A DNA stretch of 64,000 bases from Cryobacterium glaciale (GCF_004402535.1 NZ_SOEY01000019.1:204447-268446), one strand, 5' to 3'. Counted from the first letter of the stretch, positions 1 to 9,625 are shown. Notes: generated from the letters alone by a model not told the origin. Translations and numbers: made by a program.

Positions 1-93
1 GTACGCGACTAGGGTGGTGGCGAGGAGCGGCACTGAACGCTTCGACGGAAGAGCCTGCTTCGGGTGCGGGGCGCGCTTCGAGAGAGGAGCACC

Positions 94-1209
94 ATGCGAA
101 TCGCCATTCCCACCGAGATCAAGAACAATGAGTTTCGGGTCGCGATCACCCCGGCGGGGGTGCATGACCTCGTTCTGCACGGCCACGACGTTCTCGTGCA
201 GGCCGGCGCCGGCGTGGGTTCCTCGATCAGTGATCAGCAGTATGCCTCGGCCGGTGCGACGATTCTGCCGGACGCCGTGAGCATCTGGGCGACCGCCGAC
301 CTGCTGCTCAAGGTCAAGGAACCCGTGGCGAGCGAGTACGGCTATTTTCGTGCCGATCTGGTGTTATTCACCTACCTGCATCTGGCCGCCGAACCCGAGC
401 TGACCCGGGCCCTGCTCGATAGCGGTGTCACCGCCATCGCCTACGAAACAGTGCAGTTGCCCTCGCGGTCCCTGCCACTGCTGGCGCCGATGAGTGAGGT
501 CGCCGGCCGCCTCGCGCCGATCGTCGGCGCCAATGCCATGCTCAAGCCGAACGGCGGCCCCGGTCTATTGGTGCCCGGCGTGCCCGGCACCCATCCGGCG
601 AAGATCGTTGTGCTCGGCGGGGGTGTGGCCGGCACCGCCGCGATGCAGGTCTCCCTCGGCCTCGGTGCCGAGGTGACCGTGCTCGACACGAACCTGTTTC
701 GGCTGCGCGAGATCGACGCGCTGCACTTCGGCCGGGTCAAGACCATCGCCTCGAACAGCTTCGAGATCGACAAGGCAGTGTCGGAGGCCGACATGGTCAT
801 CGGCTCGGTCCTTATTCCGGGCGCGAAGGCACCCAAGCTGGTCAGTAACGAGCTCGTGTCGCGAATGAAGCCGGGCAGCGTATTGGTGGATATCGCTGTC
901 GACCAGGGCGGGTGCTTCGCCGACAGCCACGCGACCACGCATGCCGACCCCACGTTCACCGTGCACCGGTCGTTGTTCTACTGCGTCGCGAACATGCCCG
1001 GTGCCGTGCCGCACACTTCGACCTATGCCCTGACGAATGCGACGCTGCCCTACGTGCGGGCTCTCGCCACGCTCGGATGGGTCAACGCGCTGCGCGCGGA
1101 CGCCGCGCTCGCCCAGGGGCTCAATACCTTCGATGGGCGGCTGACCAGCGCTCCCGTGGCGCTCGCCCACGGATTGCCGCACCAGCCCGTAGCCGAAGTT
1201 CTGCTCTAG
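94..1209 (+). CDS. ald: Alanine dehydrogenase (NAD+)
   Basis: This enzyme converts L-alanine to pyruvate and ammonia with NAD+ in the cytoplasm, allowing alanine to be used as a carbon and nitrogen source. The product is 371 residues, the usual family length. It opens with the typical MRIAIPTEIKNNEFRVA stretch, has a catalytic-type histidine near residue 96 (YLHLAAEP), a Rossmann motif GGGVAGTAA near residue 176 and the late family motif NMPGAVPHTST. The ATG at 94 is preceded by AGAGAGGAG (81-89); an in-frame GTG at 64 would add ten residues that do not belong to the family. It converges on the ATPase gene that ends at 1212. No regulator gene lies beside it in this window. Confidence 0.95.
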   Translation: MRIAIPTEIKNNEFRVAITPAGVHDLVLHGHDVLVQAGAGVGSSISDQQYASAGATILPDAVSIWATADLLLKVKEPVASEYGYFRADLVLFTYLHLAAEPELTRALLDSGVTAIAYETVQLPSRSLPLLAPMSEVAGRLAPIVGANAMLKPNGGPGLLVPGVPGTHPAKIVVLGGGVAGTAAMQVSLGLGAEVTVLDTNLFRLREIDALHFGRVKTIASNSFEIDKAVSEADMVIGSVLIPGAKAPKLVSNELVSRMKPGSVLVDIAVDQGGCFADSHATTHADPTFTVHRSLFYCVANMPGAVPHTSTYALTNATLPYVRALATLGWVNALRADAALAQGLNTFDGRLTSAPVALAHGLPHQPVAEVLL

Positions 1210-1211
1210 CG

Positions 1212-4169
1212 TCACCGGTCAGGTTGCGTCAGCATCGCCCGAGTCACCTCGCCGTTGGGGTGCAGCACCCAGACGCGCCCGCGCCCGGGAGCCAGCGGCG
1301 GTGGGAGCTCCCGACGGTGGCTGAGCAGCCGAAAATCCGACAGGCTGCACCGATCGAAGACCAGACTCACCGCCTCACCGCTCGAGGTCTGGCCGCGCAG
1401 TTTCGCCAGCAGCGTCCAGTGCGCCTGCCACGTTTCGGGGTCACCGACGACGATCACCCGGCCAGCAGCATCCGGTTGGCTGCCTTCCCCCGAGACCTGC
1501 AAGGCGGAAGCTGCCGGCCCGCTCGTTCCCGCCAACTCGGTCACCGCCACGCCCAGGGCACCGCGCAGCCGGGTTGCTGTACTCCGGGGAGACGAGGACA
1601 CGATCAGGAGCGGGCCGGAGCGCGGGAGGGCCGGGATGGACGACTCGGGTGGCGCCGGCACGTGAGACAGTGCGGGAGCCAGAAGTTGCACGCGCAGGGA
1701 GTGCCAGACTCCCCCGCCCGCCGGCAGAGAGGCGTTGTAGCTGGCCGATTGTCCCCCGGCAGCGAGATGGTCCTGCACCGTGGGCAGTTTCAGCAGCAGC
1801 GTGCTCTGACAAAGGGCGGCGAGCCCGGGAACCACGCTCGTGTGCCGTTGCACGGCGACGACAACGTGCACACCGGCGGCCGGACCGTCCCGTAGCAGCC
1901 CGGTAAGCAGGTCCACGGCAGCCAGCCGATGGTCGGGCTGCCAGCGAGCACACACGGAGTCGAAGTCGTCGAACAGTACCAAGCGAGGTGACGCCGGCGT
2001 CTGCCGACCGGTTTCGACCCGGGCGCTGATACTGGCGAGGGCATCCCAGGCTGATTCGACGTCCGCGGCGACCAGCTGGGCCACGGTCTCCCCTTCGGCC
2101 GCGCGGGTCAGCGTGTGCAGCAGAGTGGACTTGCCCGAACCGGCCCCACCGACGACGAGCAGATGCCCGTCGATCTGCGGAGAATAGACGAACACGCGGT
2201 AACGCTGGCGCTCGGGTTCGTCGAGCAATCCGAGCGGATAGCCGGGTGTCGGGGCGTCGGCGACCTCCAAATCATTCACGGTGACCACCGGCGGGAGCGC
2301 ATCGAGCCACGGACGTCGCAGGGGGCTCAGGAACGGCACGAACAACGTTGCCGCAGCGATGCTCGCGATGTCGCGATCCCCGGTCGTCGCGACCTGGCAG
2401 AACGCCGGTTCGCCCGCTTCGGTGGCGACCAGGCACCGGCCGGGCTGATTCGGTGCCAGCGCGGCCGCGGCATCCGTTCCGATCACGGCCTGGCTGTCGG
2501 CACGATTATTGACCCGCAGGGACAGGCGCAGGCTGCAGTTCGCCAGCAGTGCGTCCCGCACGACTCCCGCGGGCCGTTGGGTGCACAGAATCAGGTGCAC
2601 GCCGAGCGATCGGCCCCTGGCTGCTATGTCAACGAAGAGGGCGTGCAGTTCGGGAAACACCCCGAGCATCGTGGCGAATTCATCGACGACGATGACCAGG
2701 CGGGGTAGCGGATGCTCCAGGCGAACGTCGGTCAGGTCTCGCGCCCCGGCGTCGCTCAGCATCCGCTCACGGTAGCGAAGTTCAGCACCCAGACTGGCCA
2801 GGGCCCGTGCAGCCGTGTTCGAGTCGAGGTCGGTGATGAGGCCGACGCAGTGCGGCAGTCGCCCAAGCGGCTGAAAGGCAGCGCCGCCCTTGAAATCGAC
2901 GAGCAGAAAATTCACCTGGCTGGGCGAATAGGTCCCGGCCAACGCTGCGACCCAGGTGGTGAGGAGCTCACTCTTGCCGCTGCCGGTGGTTCCCCCGACT
3001 ACGGCGTGCGGTCCGGATTGAACGAGATCTATTCGCACCGGCCCGTCTCGGCCGATACCGATCAGGCAGTCAAGGCTCACCGGGGCAGACGCCCCGTCGA
3101 TCGCCGAACGGGTCGCCGAGGTACCGGTGCCGTGTTCGAGCAGTTCCGTCAGGGTGACTGAGGCCGGGAGCGCGTCGGACGTCGTGACGAGCCCGGCGGC
3201 CCGAGCCTGCTCCGCGAGCGTCACGGCGAAGGCGGACGCTTCAGCCCTGGCCAGCAATTCCGGACAGAAATCGACGGGCGACGCCCGATTCGGCGATCGG
3301 ATGATCTGTGCTCGAGCCGGCCCGTTCACCCGCACGACCGTTCCGCAGCCGGGGGGAAGGTCTTCGAGCCGCGACGCCACGACCAGGAGGAGCAGCCGAC
3401 GATCGGGCTCGAGCCTGCGTCGTTGTGGGGCGGTGCCTGGTCGTGAGGCGGTCTCGGTTCGAAGCATGATCGTGAGCCGGCCCGGCGTAGGGGCGGCATG
3501 CGGCAGCTGGGCCACCCAGCTCCAGTCGGTCGGCTGCGGACCGGTGTCGCTGGAGATGCCAAGTTCGGTCGGCGGCACGGCGAAGCAGAGTTGCACCAGA
3601 ACGGCGCGGGCAAGGGCATCGGCGAGCGGAATCGGGCCGACGATCCCGAGCCCGTGCGTCACGTCGACGACGATCGGGGCACCGGTCACGGTCGCGGCCC
3701 ATTCCCGCAGTTCGCGGTGCTCGTTCGGGGCGCTCGCGCCGCCGAGGCGGATTCCGCTCGGGGCCGGGCCCGTTCCCAGCGCGACGTGCGCGGCATCCGT
3801 CTGGCGCCAGCGCGCGGCCGCAGCACTGCCGCGCACGATAGTTCGGGCTGATGGTGTCTGTTGCCAGGCTTCGTCGCGCCAGCGGGATTGACGCTCGGCG
3901 ATGACTGTGCGCAGCAGCGTCACCGCCTCGGTCTGGGAGGCCGTCTCCGCCCGGCGGCGTTTGCGGCCCGAGCGTCGTGAATCGAACATGCTGGCCACCG
4001 CGATGATCGGGCTGAGGACCGCGAAGATCAGCGCAAAAGCCGAGCCGGTGATCATCCAGATCAGCCCGGCGGCGGCCAGCGGTGCCACTGTGGCGAGTAG
4101 CGGAAACCCGGCCGGCGGCAGCGCGGCTGGAGCGGGCGGCAGGGAGAGGGTCTCATCGACGGTGGACAC
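1212..4169 (-). CDS. EccC/EssC-like FtsK/SpoIIIE ATPase with two ATPase domains
   Basis: Membrane-anchored FtsK/SpoIIIE-family protein of 985 residues with a GTG start. A hydrophobic stretch at about residues 22-62 makes two adjacent membrane helices, followed by a basic RRSGRKRRR segment. The first ATPase domain has Walker A GGTTGSGKS near residue 395 and Walker B LVIVVDEF near 493. The second has Walker A GGAGSGKST near 678 and a Walker B-like LVLFDDFD near 736. Two transmembrane helices followed by serial ATPase modules is the plan of type VII secretion EccC/EssC rather than of chromosome-partitioning FtsK, which has four helices and a gamma DNA-reading domain. EccC usually has three ATPase modules and about 1300 residues, so this is a shorter variant. 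It lies 101 bp downstream of the FHA gene. No WXG100 substrate gene or other ESX core gene is visible, so a secretion role is inference. Confidence 0.8.
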   Translation of the reverse strand: MSTVDETLSLPPAPAALPPAGFPLLATVAPLAAAGLIWMITGSAFALIFAVLSPIIAVASMFDSRRSGRKRRRAETASQTEAVTLLRTVIAERQSRWRDEAWQQTPSARTIVRGSAAAARWRQTDAAHVALGTGPAPSGIRLGGASAPNEHRELREWAATVTGAPIVVDVTHGLGIVGPIPLADALARAVLVQLCFAVPPTELGISSDTGPQPTDWSWVAQLPHAAPTPGRLTIMLRTETASRPGTAPQRRRLEPDRRLLLLVVASRLEDLPPGCGTVVRVNGPARAQIIRSPNRASPVDFCPELLARAEASAFAVTLAEQARAAGLVTTSDALPASVTLTELLEHGTGTSATRSAIDGASAPVSLDCLIGIGRDGPVRIDLVQSGPHAVVGGTTGSGKSELLTTWVAALAGTYSPSQVNFLLVDFKGGAAFQPLGRLPHCVGLITDLDSNTAARALASLGAELRYRERMLSDAGARDLTDVRLEHPLPRLVIVVDEFATMLGVFPELHALFVDIAARGRSLGVHLILCTQRPAGVVRDALLANCSLRLSLRVNNRADSQAVIGTDAAAALAPNQPGRCLVATEAGEPAFCQVATTGDRDIASIAAATLFVPFLSPLRRPWLDALPPVVTVNDLEVADAPTPGYPLGLLDEPERQRYRVFVYSPQIDGHLLVVGGAGSGKSTLLHTLTRAAEGETVAQLVAADVESAWDALASISARVETGRQTPASPRLVLFDDFDSVCARWQPDHRLAAVDLLTGLLRDGPAAGVHVVVAVQRHTSVVPGLAALCQSTLLLKLPTVQDHLAAGGQSASYNASLPAGGGVWHSLRVQLLAPALSHVPAPPESSIPALPRSGPLLIVSSSPRSTATRLRGALGVAVTELAGTSGPAASALQVSGEGSQPDAAGRVIVVGDPETWQAHWTLLAKLRGQTSSGEAVSLVFDRCSLSDFRLLSHRRELPPPLAPGRGRVWVLHPNGEVTRAMLTQPDR

Positions 4170-4270
4170 CCGTCCAGCAGATCAGATTGCAGATCGAGAA
4201 GCTGGGTCGAGGGGCCTATCGGTGCGCGATCGGCCTTCCCACCGCCGGTGGAGGAGCCGCCGGCGCCCGG

Positions 4271-4843
4271 TCAGGCGACGCTGAAGGAGTGGTCGGCGAT
4301 TTCGACCCGGGTTCCGCGCGGCAGAACGTACCGTCGCCCCGGTTCGAGCTGCTCGGCCGTTTCGCCGGGACGGCGGATGACGGTACCATTGCCCGACACC
4401 CGGTCGCTGGCCCAGAATTCACCGTCGTGCTGGCCGAATTCGAGGTGGGTTTTCGAAACGGAGCGATCGGCATCCGCTACCCGGATGAGATCGTCGAAGA
4501 TTTCGTCGGGTTGGGGTAGGGGCCTGCGTCCGATCAGGCCGGAACCATGTACCGACACTCGCTGTCCAGTGCTGAAGGTCAGCACGAAGGTCGCGCGCGT
4601 CGGCAGGGCCGCGATCGGTGCTGCGGTCACGACCGCGACGGCACGCACCGGCACCGGCACGACGCCGGGAATCGGTACGGAGATGACGACGGTAGGGCGT
4701 GGCAGGCGCGCAATGATCGTCGTGTCGTTCGGGCGGGGGTCCGGGCGTTTTCGCGACTGAACAGTGGCGGTGCGGGAGCTACCGCATTCGCCACAGAACA
4801 TTGCCCCGACCGGCAACCAGGCACCGCAAATCTGACACGTCAC
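4271..4843 (-). CDS. Zinc-ribbon FHA domain protein
   Basis: A 190-residue protein with an N-terminal zinc ribbon (CQIC at 3-6 and CGEC at 17-20) and a C-terminal forkhead-associated domain at about residues 95-190. The FHA fold is supported by the GR, SKTH and SGNGT elements that normally contact a phosphothreonine peptide. A proline- and valine-rich linker joins the two parts. It has a GTG start. FHA proteins read phosphothreonine marks laid down by Ser/Thr kinases; here the gene sits between the EccC-like ATPase and the PhnA-like and PP2C genes, suggesting one phosphorylation-controlled module. No kinase gene is visible nearby. Its partner and target are unknown. Confidence 0.85.
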   Translation of the reverse strand: MTCQICGAWLPVGAMFCGECGSSRTATVQSRKRPDPRPNDTTIIARLPRPTVVISVPIPGVVPVPVRAVAVVTAAPIAALPTRATFVLTFSTGQRVSVHGSGLIGRRPLPQPDEIFDDLIRVADADRSVSKTHLEFGQHDGEFWASDRVSGNGTVIRRPGETAEQLEPGRRYVLPRGTRVEIADHSFSVA

Positions 4844-4855
4844 GATCGGCGGGAC

Positions 4856-5200
4856 CTAGACCTTCTTGACCACGCTGGACTTGAGCTGCATGAACCCGAA
4901 ACCATCGACCTTGCAGTCGATATCGTGGCCGTCAACCGGATCGACGAGGCGAATGTTGCGAACCTTGGTGCCGACCTTGATCGACAACGACTGGCCCTTG
5001 ACCTTGAGGTCCTTGATGATCGAGACGGTGTCACCGTCGGTCAGCACGGTCCCAAAGGCATCCTTGACAACAGCCTCCTGCTCTTCTTCGGCCGGTTCGT
5101 TCGACCATTCGTGGGCGCAAAGCGGGCAAACCAGCAGCGAGCCCATCTCGTAGGTCAGGTCGCTGGAGCATTCAGGGCACGGAGGCAGGGTGTCATTCAC
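4856..5200 (-). CDS. PhnA/YjdM-type zinc ribbon protein
   Basis: A 114-residue protein matching the small PhnA (YjdM) family. The N-terminal zinc ribbon has CPEC and CPLC pairs within the first 35 residues. The C-terminal half is the compact beta-rich PhnA domain, with [13 protein letters not shown] and the [16 protein letters not shown] ending. Despite the historic name, a role in phosphonate breakdown is not established for this family, and the cellular function is uncertain. It lies 12 bp upstream of the FHA gene on the same strand, so co-transcription is likely, although it is a widespread stand-alone gene and may have no link to the FHA/PP2C module. Confidence 0.9.
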   Translation of the reverse strand: MNDTLPPCPECSSDLTYEMGSLLVCPLCAHEWSNEPAEEEQEAVVKDAFGTVLTDGDTVSIIKDLKVKGQSLSIKVGTKVRNIRLVDPVDGHDIDCKVDGFGFMQLKSSVVKKV

Positions 5201-5239
5201 TCGTTCTATGATACGCGCCCCCTCCGGCGGGCGGCGCGA

Positions 5240-6073
5240 TCAGGCTGCGGGTGCCTCATAGGTTTCGACCGCCAGCACATCGACAACGATCGCCGTGACG
5301 TTGTCTCGACCACCGTTTTCCAGGGCCGCCTCGACCATCGCCGCGACGGCATCCGCTGCGAGCTTCTTCTCGAGCAGAAAGTGACGGATTCCGTAGGAGG
5401 TGAGCTCCTTGGTGAGTCCGTCCGAGCAGACCAGGATGCGCATGCCGGCCTGGACCGGCAGGATGCGGTAGTCGGGAATCGGTGGTTCGTGAAAGCCGAC
5501 GGCGCGGGTGATGATGTTGCCGTGCGGGTGCACGTCGGCCTCTTCGCGGGTGATGCGACCGGCGTCGACGAGTTCCTGCACGACCGAGTGATCGTTGGTG
5601 ACCTGCTCGAGGACCCCGCCGGTCAGCTGGTAGACCCGGGAATCGCCGATGTTGTACACAATCCAGCTGACGGCATCGGAGACGAGCGCCAGTGCGACGC
5701 CGGTCACGGTGGTTCCGGTCCCCTGGTCGGTGACCCCGACCCCCTGCGCCATATCTTCCACCGCAAGAGCGAGCGCCCGATCGATCGAACCGGCCTCCGC
5801 CACGAGCGATCCGGAGAGCTCGGCGAGCCTGGTCACGACGGCGGCACTGGCGACATCGCCGGCCGAGTGGCCGCCCATACCGTCGGCGACAGCGAACAGC
5901 GGCGGCACGGCGAGGAGGCTGTCTTCGTTCACCTCGCGGCGATGGCCGACATCGGTCAGGGCCGCCCATGCCAGAGTCAACGTCGTTGCAACGCTGGGCA
6001 GTTCGACACGAAATTCGGTCGAACCTTGACCAATCTGGGTCACGGTGGTGCCTTCCGAGTGTGGGGCAAGCAT
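5240..6073 (-). CDS. PP2C-type Ser/Thr protein phosphatase
   Basis: Metal-dependent protein phosphatase of the PP2C/PstP family, about 277 residues and soluble. The conserved motifs appear in order: REVNEDS, VADGMGGHSAG (metal-binding Asp and Gly), GTGTTV, NIGDSRVYQL, LVCSDGLT and GGRDNVTAI. The length covers a single catalytic domain without the membrane anchor and extracellular part that PstP has. The start is taken at the ATG at 6073; a TTG at 6091 and a GTG about ten codons further in are alternatives. It is oriented with the PhnA, FHA and EccC-like genes and would reverse the phosphothreonine marks the FHA protein reads. The matching kinase is not in this window. Confidence 0.92.
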   Translation of the reverse strand: MLAPHSEGTTVTQIGQGSTEFRVELPSVATTLTLAWAALTDVGHRREVNEDSLLAVPPLFAVADGMGGHSAGDVASAAVVTRLAELSGSLVAEAGSIDRALALAVEDMAQGVGVTDQGTGTTVTGVALALVSDAVSWIVYNIGDSRVYQLTGGVLEQVTNDHSVVQELVDAGRITREEADVHPHGNIITRAVGFHEPPIPDYRILPVQAGMRILVCSDGLTKELTSYGIRHFLLEKKLAADAVAAMVEAALENGGRDNVTAIVVDVLAVETYEAPAA

Positions 6074-6147
6074 TCGGCCCCGCCGTTCCAACGTTCACCG
6101 AAGGACTTGGACCATAGTAACGTCACCACTCGCGGCCACCGCACCGG

Positions 6148-7584
6148 TCAGTGTCCGATGTAGCTCATCACGTGCTTGATACGGGTGTAATCCTCGAACC
6201 CGTACATCGAGAGGTCTTTGCCGTAGCCGGAGTGTTTGAAACCGCCATGGGGCATCTCGGCAACGATGGGAATGTGCGTGTTGATCCACACACAGCCGAA
6301 GTCGAGGTGCTTAGCGAAGCGCATCGCGCGCCCGTGATCGCGGGTCCACACCGACGACGCCAGGCCGTACTGCACGTCGTTCGCCCAGCGCAGCGCCTCG
6401 GCCTCGTCGGTGAAGCGCTGCACGGTCATCATAGGGCCGAAGATCTCCTGCTGCACCGCCTCGTCGGTCTGCTTCAGGCCGCTGACAATGGTCGCTTCAT
6501 GAAAATATCCTGCGGTGCCAACGCGATGGCCGCCGAGTTCGAGCACGGCGTGGTCGGGCAGCCGGTCGACAAAGCCCGACACCTGGGCGAGCTGGTTAAC
6601 GTTGTTGACCGGTCCGAACAGCATTCCCAGCTCGTTGGGGGCTCCGGTACGGGCGTTGTCCCTGGCATAGGCGGCGAGCGCGGCGACGAATTCGTCGTGG
6701 ATACCGGCCTGCACGAGCAGTCGGGTGGCGGCGGTGCAGTCCTGGCCGGCGTTGAAGAAGCCGGCGGCGACGATCCCGGCGACGGCGAGCTCGATGTCAG
6801 CATCATCGAACACGATCACCGGGGCTTTGCCGCCGAGTTCGAGGTGCACCCGTTTCAGGTCGTGGGACGCGGCCTCGGCGACGGCCATCCCGGCCCGCAC
6901 CGAACCGGTGATCGACACGAGCTGCGGGGTCTTGTGGTCGATCATGGCCGCACCGGTCGTGCGGTCGCCGGTGATCACGTTGAGCACGCCGTTTGGCAGG
7001 AACTCTGCGGCGATCTCGGCGAGCAGCAGGGTCGCGCTCGGGGTCGTGTCAGACGGTTTGAGCACCGTGGTGTTGCCGGCAGCGAGCGCTGGAGCGAACT
7101 TCCAGACCGCCATATTCAGCGGATAGTTCCAGGGGGTGACCTGGCCGACGACACCGATCGGTTCACGCCGAATGAAGGAGGTGTGGTCGGTCAGATACTC
7201 GCCGGCCGCTCGGCCTTCGAGGTTGCGGGCGGCGCCGGCAAAGAAACGAATCTGGTCGACCGACAGTAGAATCTCGTCGTCGACGAGGGTGGAACGCGGT
7301 TTGCCGGTGTCGAGTGACTCGGCGTCGGCGAATTCGTCGGCTCGCGCCTCCATCGCATCCGCTATGCGAAACAACGCGAGTTGCCGCACCGCCGGGGTCG
7401 TCTCACCCCAAATTTCGAAAGCGGATGCGGCAGCACGGTAGGCCGCATCCACGTCGGCCGCATTCGACACCGGACTGCTGCCGTAGACCGTTTCGGTCGC
7501 AGGGTCGATGAGGTCGAAGCGTTCCAACGATGTGGACTCGGCGTAGTGGCCGTTGATGAAGTTACGTAGTTCGGGGGCGCTCAT
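6148..7584 (-). CDS. Aldehyde dehydrogenase, gamma-aminobutyraldehyde dehydrogenase type
   Basis: NAD-dependent aldehyde dehydrogenase of 478 residues. The catalytic cysteine is in [12 protein letters not shown], the general-base glutamate in LELGGKAP and the cofactor site in TPWNYPLN; the C-terminal [20 protein letters not shown] resembles the aminobutyraldehyde/betaine aldehyde group. In polyamine catabolism such enzymes oxidise 4-aminobutanal, formed from putrescine by an aminotransferase, to GABA. The open frame runs to 7731, but the ATG at 7584 gives the normal N-terminus ([14 protein letters not shown]) and keeps the AT-rich divergent promoter free. The divergent Lrp regulator and class III aminotransferase support an omega-amine degradation locus. 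The exact substrate is inferred. Confidence 0.85.
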   Translation of the reverse strand: MSAPELRNFINGHYAESTSLERFDLIDPATETVYGSSPVSNAADVDAAYRAAASAFEIWGETTPAVRQLALFRIADAMEARADEFADAESLDTGKPRSTLVDDEILLSVDQIRFFAGAARNLEGRAAGEYLTDHTSFIRREPIGVVGQVTPWNYPLNMAVWKFAPALAAGNTTVLKPSDTTPSATLLLAEIAAEFLPNGVLNVITGDRTTGAAMIDHKTPQLVSITGSVRAGMAVAEAASHDLKRVHLELGGKAPVIVFDDADIELAVAGIVAAGFFNAGQDCTAATRLLVQAGIHDEFVAALAAYARDNARTGAPNELGMLFGPVNNVNQLAQVSGFVDRLPDHAVLELGGHRVGTAGYFHEATIVSGLKQTDEAVQQEIFGPMMTVQRFTDEAEALRWANDVQYGLASSVWTRDHGRAMRFAKHLDFGCVWINTHIPIVAEMPHGGFKHSGYGKDLSMYGFEDYTRIKHVMSYIGH

Positions 7585-7606
7585 GCGGCCCAGTGTACCT
7601 ATTTCA

Positions 7607-7638
7607 ATTTCATATGCCCCCAAATTCACAAATGAAAT
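7607..7638. promoter_or_regulatory. AT-rich divergent control region with inverted repeat
   Basis: The arms ATTTCAT (7607-7613) and ATGAAAT (7632-7638) form an inverted repeat with an 18-bp spacer inside a strikingly AT-rich 120-bp gap between the divergent aldehyde dehydrogenase and Lrp genes. Placement and composition suit an Lrp/AsnC binding site controlling both directions. This is inference; no experimentally known consensus was matched. Confidence 0.4.
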
Positions 7639-7707
7639 GCGCAGTGATTTGCATAATGTGCGACGGATTCGCTTGCCGAAGTGCATTTGGACTGACAGAA
7701 TCGATGC

Positions 7708-8190
7708 ATGAATGGACAAAGGCGCGGTCACCCGCCCAAGCCGACCCCGCTCGACGATGTATCAAAAAAGATCATCGAACAGCTGCAAGCCGACGGCCGT
7801 CGGTCGTACGCCGAGATCGGCAAAGCCGTCGGTCTGAGCGAGGCGGCCGTGCGCCAGCGGGTGCAGAAGCTCACCGACTCCGGCGTCATGCAGGTCGTCG
7901 CTGTGACGGACCCGATGCAGCTGGGCTTCTTTCGGCAGGCCATGATCGGCATTCGCGCTTCGGCCGACACTCGCGTGCTGGCGGAGCAACTGGCCGCAAT
8001 CGACGCCGTGGATTACGTCGTGCTCACGGCCGGCACTTTTGACATTCTCGCCGAGGTCGTCTGCGAAGACGACGACGAACTGCTCGAACTGCTCAACTCC
8101 AAGATCCGCAATCTCGATGGGGTCCTCTCCACCGAGACGTTCGTTTATCTCAAACTCCACAAACAGTTCTATAACTGGGGAACACGGTAG
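7708..8190 (+). CDS. Lrp/AsnC family transcriptional regulator
   Basis: A 160-residue feast/famine regulator. An N-terminal winged helix-turn-helix (about residues 15-65, with [17 protein letters not shown] and the recognition helix [11 protein letters not shown]) is followed by an RAM/AsnC_trans_reg ligand-binding domain with [14 protein letters not shown]. It is transcribed divergently from the aldehyde dehydrogenase and lies only 4 bp upstream of the class III aminotransferase, so it is very probably the local regulator, sensing an amine or amino acid made or used by these enzymes, and co-transcribed with the aminotransferase. The ligand is not predictable from sequence. Confidence 0.93.
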   Translation: MNGQRRGHPPKPTPLDDVSKKIIEQLQADGRRSYAEIGKAVGLSEAAVRQRVQKLTDSGVMQVVAVTDPMQLGFFRQAMIGIRASADTRVLAEQLAAIDAVDYVVLTAGTFDILAEVVCEDDDELLELLNSKIRNLDGVLSTETFVYLKLHKQFYNWGTR

Positions 8191-8194
8191 AAAA

Positions 8195-9625
8195 ATGAGT
8201 CTCACCACACCCACCGAAACGCCCATTGCCTACAGCGACGCCCACAACGCCGAACTACAGCAGAAGGCCAAGGATCACCTCTGGATGCACTTCTCCCGTC
8301 AGTCGGTGATGGAATCCGGCGCTGGAGTGCCCATCATCGTCAAGGGCCAAGGCCACCACATCTGGGATTCCAAAGGCAAGCAGTACATCGACGGCCTGAG
8401 CGGCCTGTTCACGGTCAACGCCGGCCACGGACGCAAGCGTCTCGCCGAGGTCGCCGCGAAGCAGGCCGAGGAACTCGCGTTCTTCCCGATCTGGTCGTAT
8501 GCCCACCCCAACGCGATCGAACTCGCCGACCGGCTCGCATCCTATGCTCCCGGTGACCTCAACCGGGTGTTTTATTCCACCGGTGGCGGTGAAGCCGTCG
8601 AGACGGCGTTCAAACTCGCCAAGTACTACTGGAAGCTGATGGGTCGCCCCACCAAGCACAAGGTCATCTCCCGCAACGTCGCCTACCACGGCACCCCGCA
8701 GGGCGCGCTCGCCATCACCGGCATCCCGGCGATGAAGGAGATGTTCGAGCCGGTCACCCCCGGTGGTTTCCGTGTTCCCAATACGAACTTCTATCGTGCC
8801 GACGAGATGAGCCCGGGCCTCGGCCTCGGCGACAACCTCGAAATGTTCGGCCAGTGGGCCGCGAATCGCATCGAAGAGATGATCGAGTTCGAGGGCCCCG
8901 AAACCGTCGCCGCCGTGTTCCTCGAGCCGGTGCAGAACTCCGGCGGCTGCTTCCCGCCGCCCCCCGGCTATTTCAAGCGCGTGCGTGAGATCTGCGACAA
9001 ATACGACGTGCTCCTGGTCGCGGACGAGGTCATCACGGCATTCGGTCGCATCGGAAACATGTTCGCGTCGACAACCTACGACATCCAGCCCGACATGATC
9101 ACCTGCGCCAAGGGCATGACGAGCGGATACTCTCCGATCGGCGCGACCATCGTCAGCGACCGCATCTATGAACCGTTCAAGCACGGCGACACGACGTTCT
9201 ACCACGGCTACACCTTCGGCGGACACCCCGTCTCCTCCGCGGTGGCCCTGGCCAACCTCGACATCTTCGAAGAGGAAACACTCAACGAGAACGTGCGCGA
9301 GAATTCGCCGCTGTTCCGCCAAGAGCTGGAGAAACTCCTCGACCTGCCGATCGTCGGCGACGTGCGCGGCGCCGGGTACTTCTTCGGCATCGAGCTGGTC
9401 AAGGACAAAGGCACCAAGGAAACGTTCAACGACGAGGAGTCGGAGCGGCTGCTGCGCGGCTACCTGTCGAAGGCTCTCTACGAGGCCGGCCTGTACTGCC
9501 GCGCCGACGACCGTGGCGACCCGGTCATTCAGCTCGCTCCCCCCCTGACCATCGGACCGAAGGAGTTCGCCGAGATCGGCGAGATTCTGCACGGCGTGCT
9601 GTCGGAGGCGCCGAAGTACATGTAG
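8195..9625 (+). CDS. Class III PLP-dependent aminotransferase (putrescine/omega-amine type)
   Basis: A 476-residue fold-type I aminotransferase of subgroup III. The PLP lysine is in ITCAKGMTSGYSP and the PLP-phosphate and ring contacts are STGGGEAVETA and VADEVITAFGR. The closest named relatives are the SpuC/putrescine-pyruvate and beta-alanine-pyruvate transaminases, which move an omega-amino group to pyruvate and leave an aldehyde. That aldehyde would be the substrate of the divergent aminobutyraldehyde dehydrogenase. The ATG at 8195 follows the regulator stop by 4 bp, so the two are probably one transcript; the frame is open further upstream, but that part lies inside the regulator gene. 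Substrate assignment is inference from the neighbourhood. Confidence 0.9.
   Translation: MSLTTPTETPIAYSDAHNAELQQKAKDHLWMHFSRQSVMESGAGVPIIVKGQGHHIWDSKGKQYIDGLSGLFTVNAGHGRKRLAEVAAKQAEELAFFPIWSYAHPNAIELADRLASYAPGDLNRVFYSTGGGEAVETAFKLAKYYWKLMGRPTKHKVISRNVAYHGTPQGALAITGIPAMKEMFEPVTPGGFRVPNTNFYRADEMSPGLGLGDNLEMFGQWAANRIEEMIEFEGPETVAAVFLEPVQNSGGCFPPPPGYFKRVREICDKYDVLLVADEVITAFGRIGNMFASTTYDIQPDMITCAKGMTSGYSPIGATIVSDRIYEPFKHGDTTFYHGYTFGGHPVSSAVALANLDIFEEETLNENVRENSPLFRQELEKLLDLPIVGDVRGAGYFFGIELVKDKGTKETFNDEESERLLRGYLSKALYEAGLYCRADDRGDPVIQLAPPLTIGPKEFAEIGEILHGVLSEAPKYM

Noticed and set aside
1212-6073. A complete type VII secretion locus
   Set aside because: Only an EccC-like ATPase is present; no WXG100, EccB, EccD, EccE or mycosin gene is seen.
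4547-6163. A very long open frame on the + strand opposite the FHA, PhnA and PP2C genes
   Set aside because: It has no recognisable domain and runs antisense across three well-supported genes; high GC keeps such frames open.
6148-7731. The longer aldehyde dehydrogenase start at 7731
   Set aside because: It would run the gene through the AT-rich divergent promoter and into the Lrp start; residues before the ATG at 7584 are unlike the family.
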